A DNA stretch of 6,125 nucleotides from Clostridiales bacterium UBA6388 (GTDB taxonomy: Bacteria; Bacillota; Clostridia; Oscillospirales; Oscillospiraceae), in assembly GCA_002437575.1 (NCBI GenBank), contig DJQK01000128.1:1-6125 (forward strand), written 5' to 3'. This document shows, piece after piece, positions 4,955 to 6,125 of the stretch. The stretch's first letter is position 1. Each line of letters opens with the position of its first letter. Below the pieces are notes generated by a model. That model was not told the DNA's origin, searched no databases, and saw only the letters and a program-made list of their open reading frames with translations. The position numbers and the translations under genes were made by a program.

Positions 4955-6125
4955 ATGATGGAACAAATGACTCCTGTCCGTTCGCTGTTTGAAGACGCGA
5001 AAAGCTTCGATGGCAAGCAGGTGACCGTCGGCGGCTGGGTCCGCAACCTGCGCGCCAGCAAGAATTTCGGCTTCATCAACCTCTCCGACGGCACGTATTT
5101 CTCGCAGGTGCAGATCGTCTTTGGGGCAGAGCTGCCGAACTTTCAGGAAATTTCGAAGCTGAACATCAGCGCCGCCGTCATCGTGACCGGCACGCTCGTG
5201 TGCACGCCCGATGCCAAGCAGCCGTTCGAAATTCAGGCGAGCGAAATTTCGGTCGAAGGCGCGTCGACGCCGGATTTTCCGATCCAGCCGAAGCGGCACT
5301 CGATGGAGTTTTTGCGGACGCTTCCGCATCTTCGCCCGAGAACGAACACCTTCCAGGCGGTCTTCCGCGTGCGCAGCATCATCGCTTACGCCATCCACAA
5401 GTTCTTCCAGGAGCGGGGCTTTGTCTATGTCCACACGCCGCTCATCACGGGCTCGGACTGCGAGGGCGCAGGCGAAATGTTCCAGGTGACGACGCTCGAC
5501 CTCAATAACCCGCCGCGCCTGGAGGACGGCTCCATTGACTACTCCAAGGACTTCTTCGGAAAAGAGACGAATCTGACCGTTTCCGGCCAGCTGAACGTCG
5601 AGGCCTTCGCGCAGAGCTTCCGAAACGTCTACACCTTCGGCCCGACCTTCCGCGCCGAAAACTCCAACACCACCCGCCACGCCGCCGAATTCTGGATGAT
5701 CGAGCCCGAGATGGCGTTCGCGGATCTGTCAGACGATATGCGTGTTGCCGAGGATATGATCAAGTTTGTCATCGCCTACGTTCTGGAAAACGCGCCGGAA
5801 GAAATGGCGTTTTTCAACCAGTTTGTCGACAAGGGCCTTCTTGACCGGCTCAACCACGTCATGACGAGCGAATTCGGTCACGTGACCTATACCGAGGCCG
5901 TCGAGCTTCTGGAAAAGCACAACGACAAGTTCGACTACAAGGTCTTCTGGGGCTGCGACCTTCAGACCGAGCACGAGCGGTATCTGACCGAGCAGATCTT
6001 CAAGCGTCCGGTCTTCGTCACCGATTATCCGAAGGAGATCAAGGCGTTCTACATGAAGCTCAACGCAGACGGCAAGACTGTTGCGGCGATGGACTGCCTC
6101 GTTCCCGGCATCGGCGAGATCATCG
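4955..6125 (+). CDS. asnS: Asparaginyl-tRNA synthetase, 3' end beyond the window
   Basis: AsnS activates asparagine with ATP and attaches it to tRNA-Asn. The frame stays open from ATG 4955 to the right edge (390 complete codons), against about 465 for the family, so roughly 75 residues including motif 3 are missing. The N-terminal OB fold that binds the anticodon starts at VTVGGWVRNLRASKNFGFI (about 22-40). Motif 1 is near HTPLITGSDCEGAGEMFQV (about 159-177). LTVSGQLNVEAFA and then TFGPTFRAENSNTTRH with EFWMIEPEMAF (about 208-254) form the motif 2 region and separate AsnRS from AspRS. The start has AGAGGA (4941-4946) 8 nt upstream; ATG 4958 and ATG 4967 are in frame but less well spaced. The 45-nt gap after asnA holds only a small GGCC-TTTTC-GGCC hairpin (4922-4934) with no T-tail, so co-transcription is expected. 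Confidence 0.96.
   Translation, partial: MMEQMTPVRSLFEDAKSFDGKQVTVGGWVRNLRASKNFGFINLSDGTYFSQVQIVFGAELPNFQEISKLNISAAVIVTGTLVCTPDAKQPFEIQASEISVEGASTPDFPIQPKRHSMEFLRTLPHLRPRTNTFQAVFRVRSIIAYAIHKFFQERGFVYVHTPLITGSDCEGAGEMFQVTTLDLNNPPRLEDGSIDYSKDFFGKETNLTVSGQLNVEAFAQSFRNVYTFGPTFRAENSNTTRHAAEFWMIEPEMAFADLSDDMRVAEDMIKFVIAYVLENAPEEMAFFNQFVDKGLLDRLNHVMTSEFGHVTYTEAVELLEKHNDKFDYKVFWGCDLQTEHERYLTEQIFKRPVFVTDYPKEIKAFYMKLNADGKTVAAMDCLVPGIGEII

Noticed and set aside
4901..5680. Minus-strand open frame of 259 codons over asnS
   Set aside because: It is the complement of the strongly recognisable asnS frame; the same applies to the minus-strand frames at 3857-4513 and 5729-5974.

Overview
The window looks like part of the chromosome of a GC-rich, gut-type Firmicute, probably class Clostridia (for example Oscillospiraceae). 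This placement is an inference. It rests on strong AGGAGG-type ribosome binding sites, a TnpX-like large serine recombinase of the kind found in clostridial mobilizable elements, and an asnA-asnS gene pair. No taxonomic marker gene is present.

Layout: (1) 1-1892 is the right-hand part of a mobile element. It holds the tail of a small TnpW-like ORF, overlapped by ATGA with a full-length large serine recombinase (Resolvase, Recombinase, zinc ribbon, coiled coil and DUF4368). Its base composition looks less GC-rich than that of the genes to the right. (2) 1893-2194 is a gene-free junction between two convergent genes. It holds a terminator-like hairpin and then an unusually dense series of perfect palindromes, several with the T-rich arm first, the opposite of an intrinsic terminator. 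(3) 2195-3679, minus strand, is an FGGY-family carbohydrate kinase related to xylulokinases. The conserved catalytic Asp motif (GGGDN) reads GGGIG, and the phosphate-loop Gly of SLGTS is Asp. (4) 3680-3901 is a divergent regulatory region. It has a very good sigma-A-type promoter for asnA (TTGCAT, 17 bp, TATAAT), a GC-rich hairpin, and a weaker candidate promoter for the kinase. (5) 3902-6125 is an asparagine operon: asnA (complete), then asnS, which starts at 4955 and runs off the right edge.

How the genes work together: AsnA makes asparagine from aspartate and ammonia, and AsnS charges it onto tRNA-Asn, so the operon links synthesis to use. The kinase is divergent from this operon and has no obvious link to it. 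The recombinase belongs to an integrated element whose left part lies outside the window; its right end probably falls in the 1893-2194 junction.

The points most worth following up are the altered active site of the kinase and the palindrome array. Neither amounts to proof of a new system.
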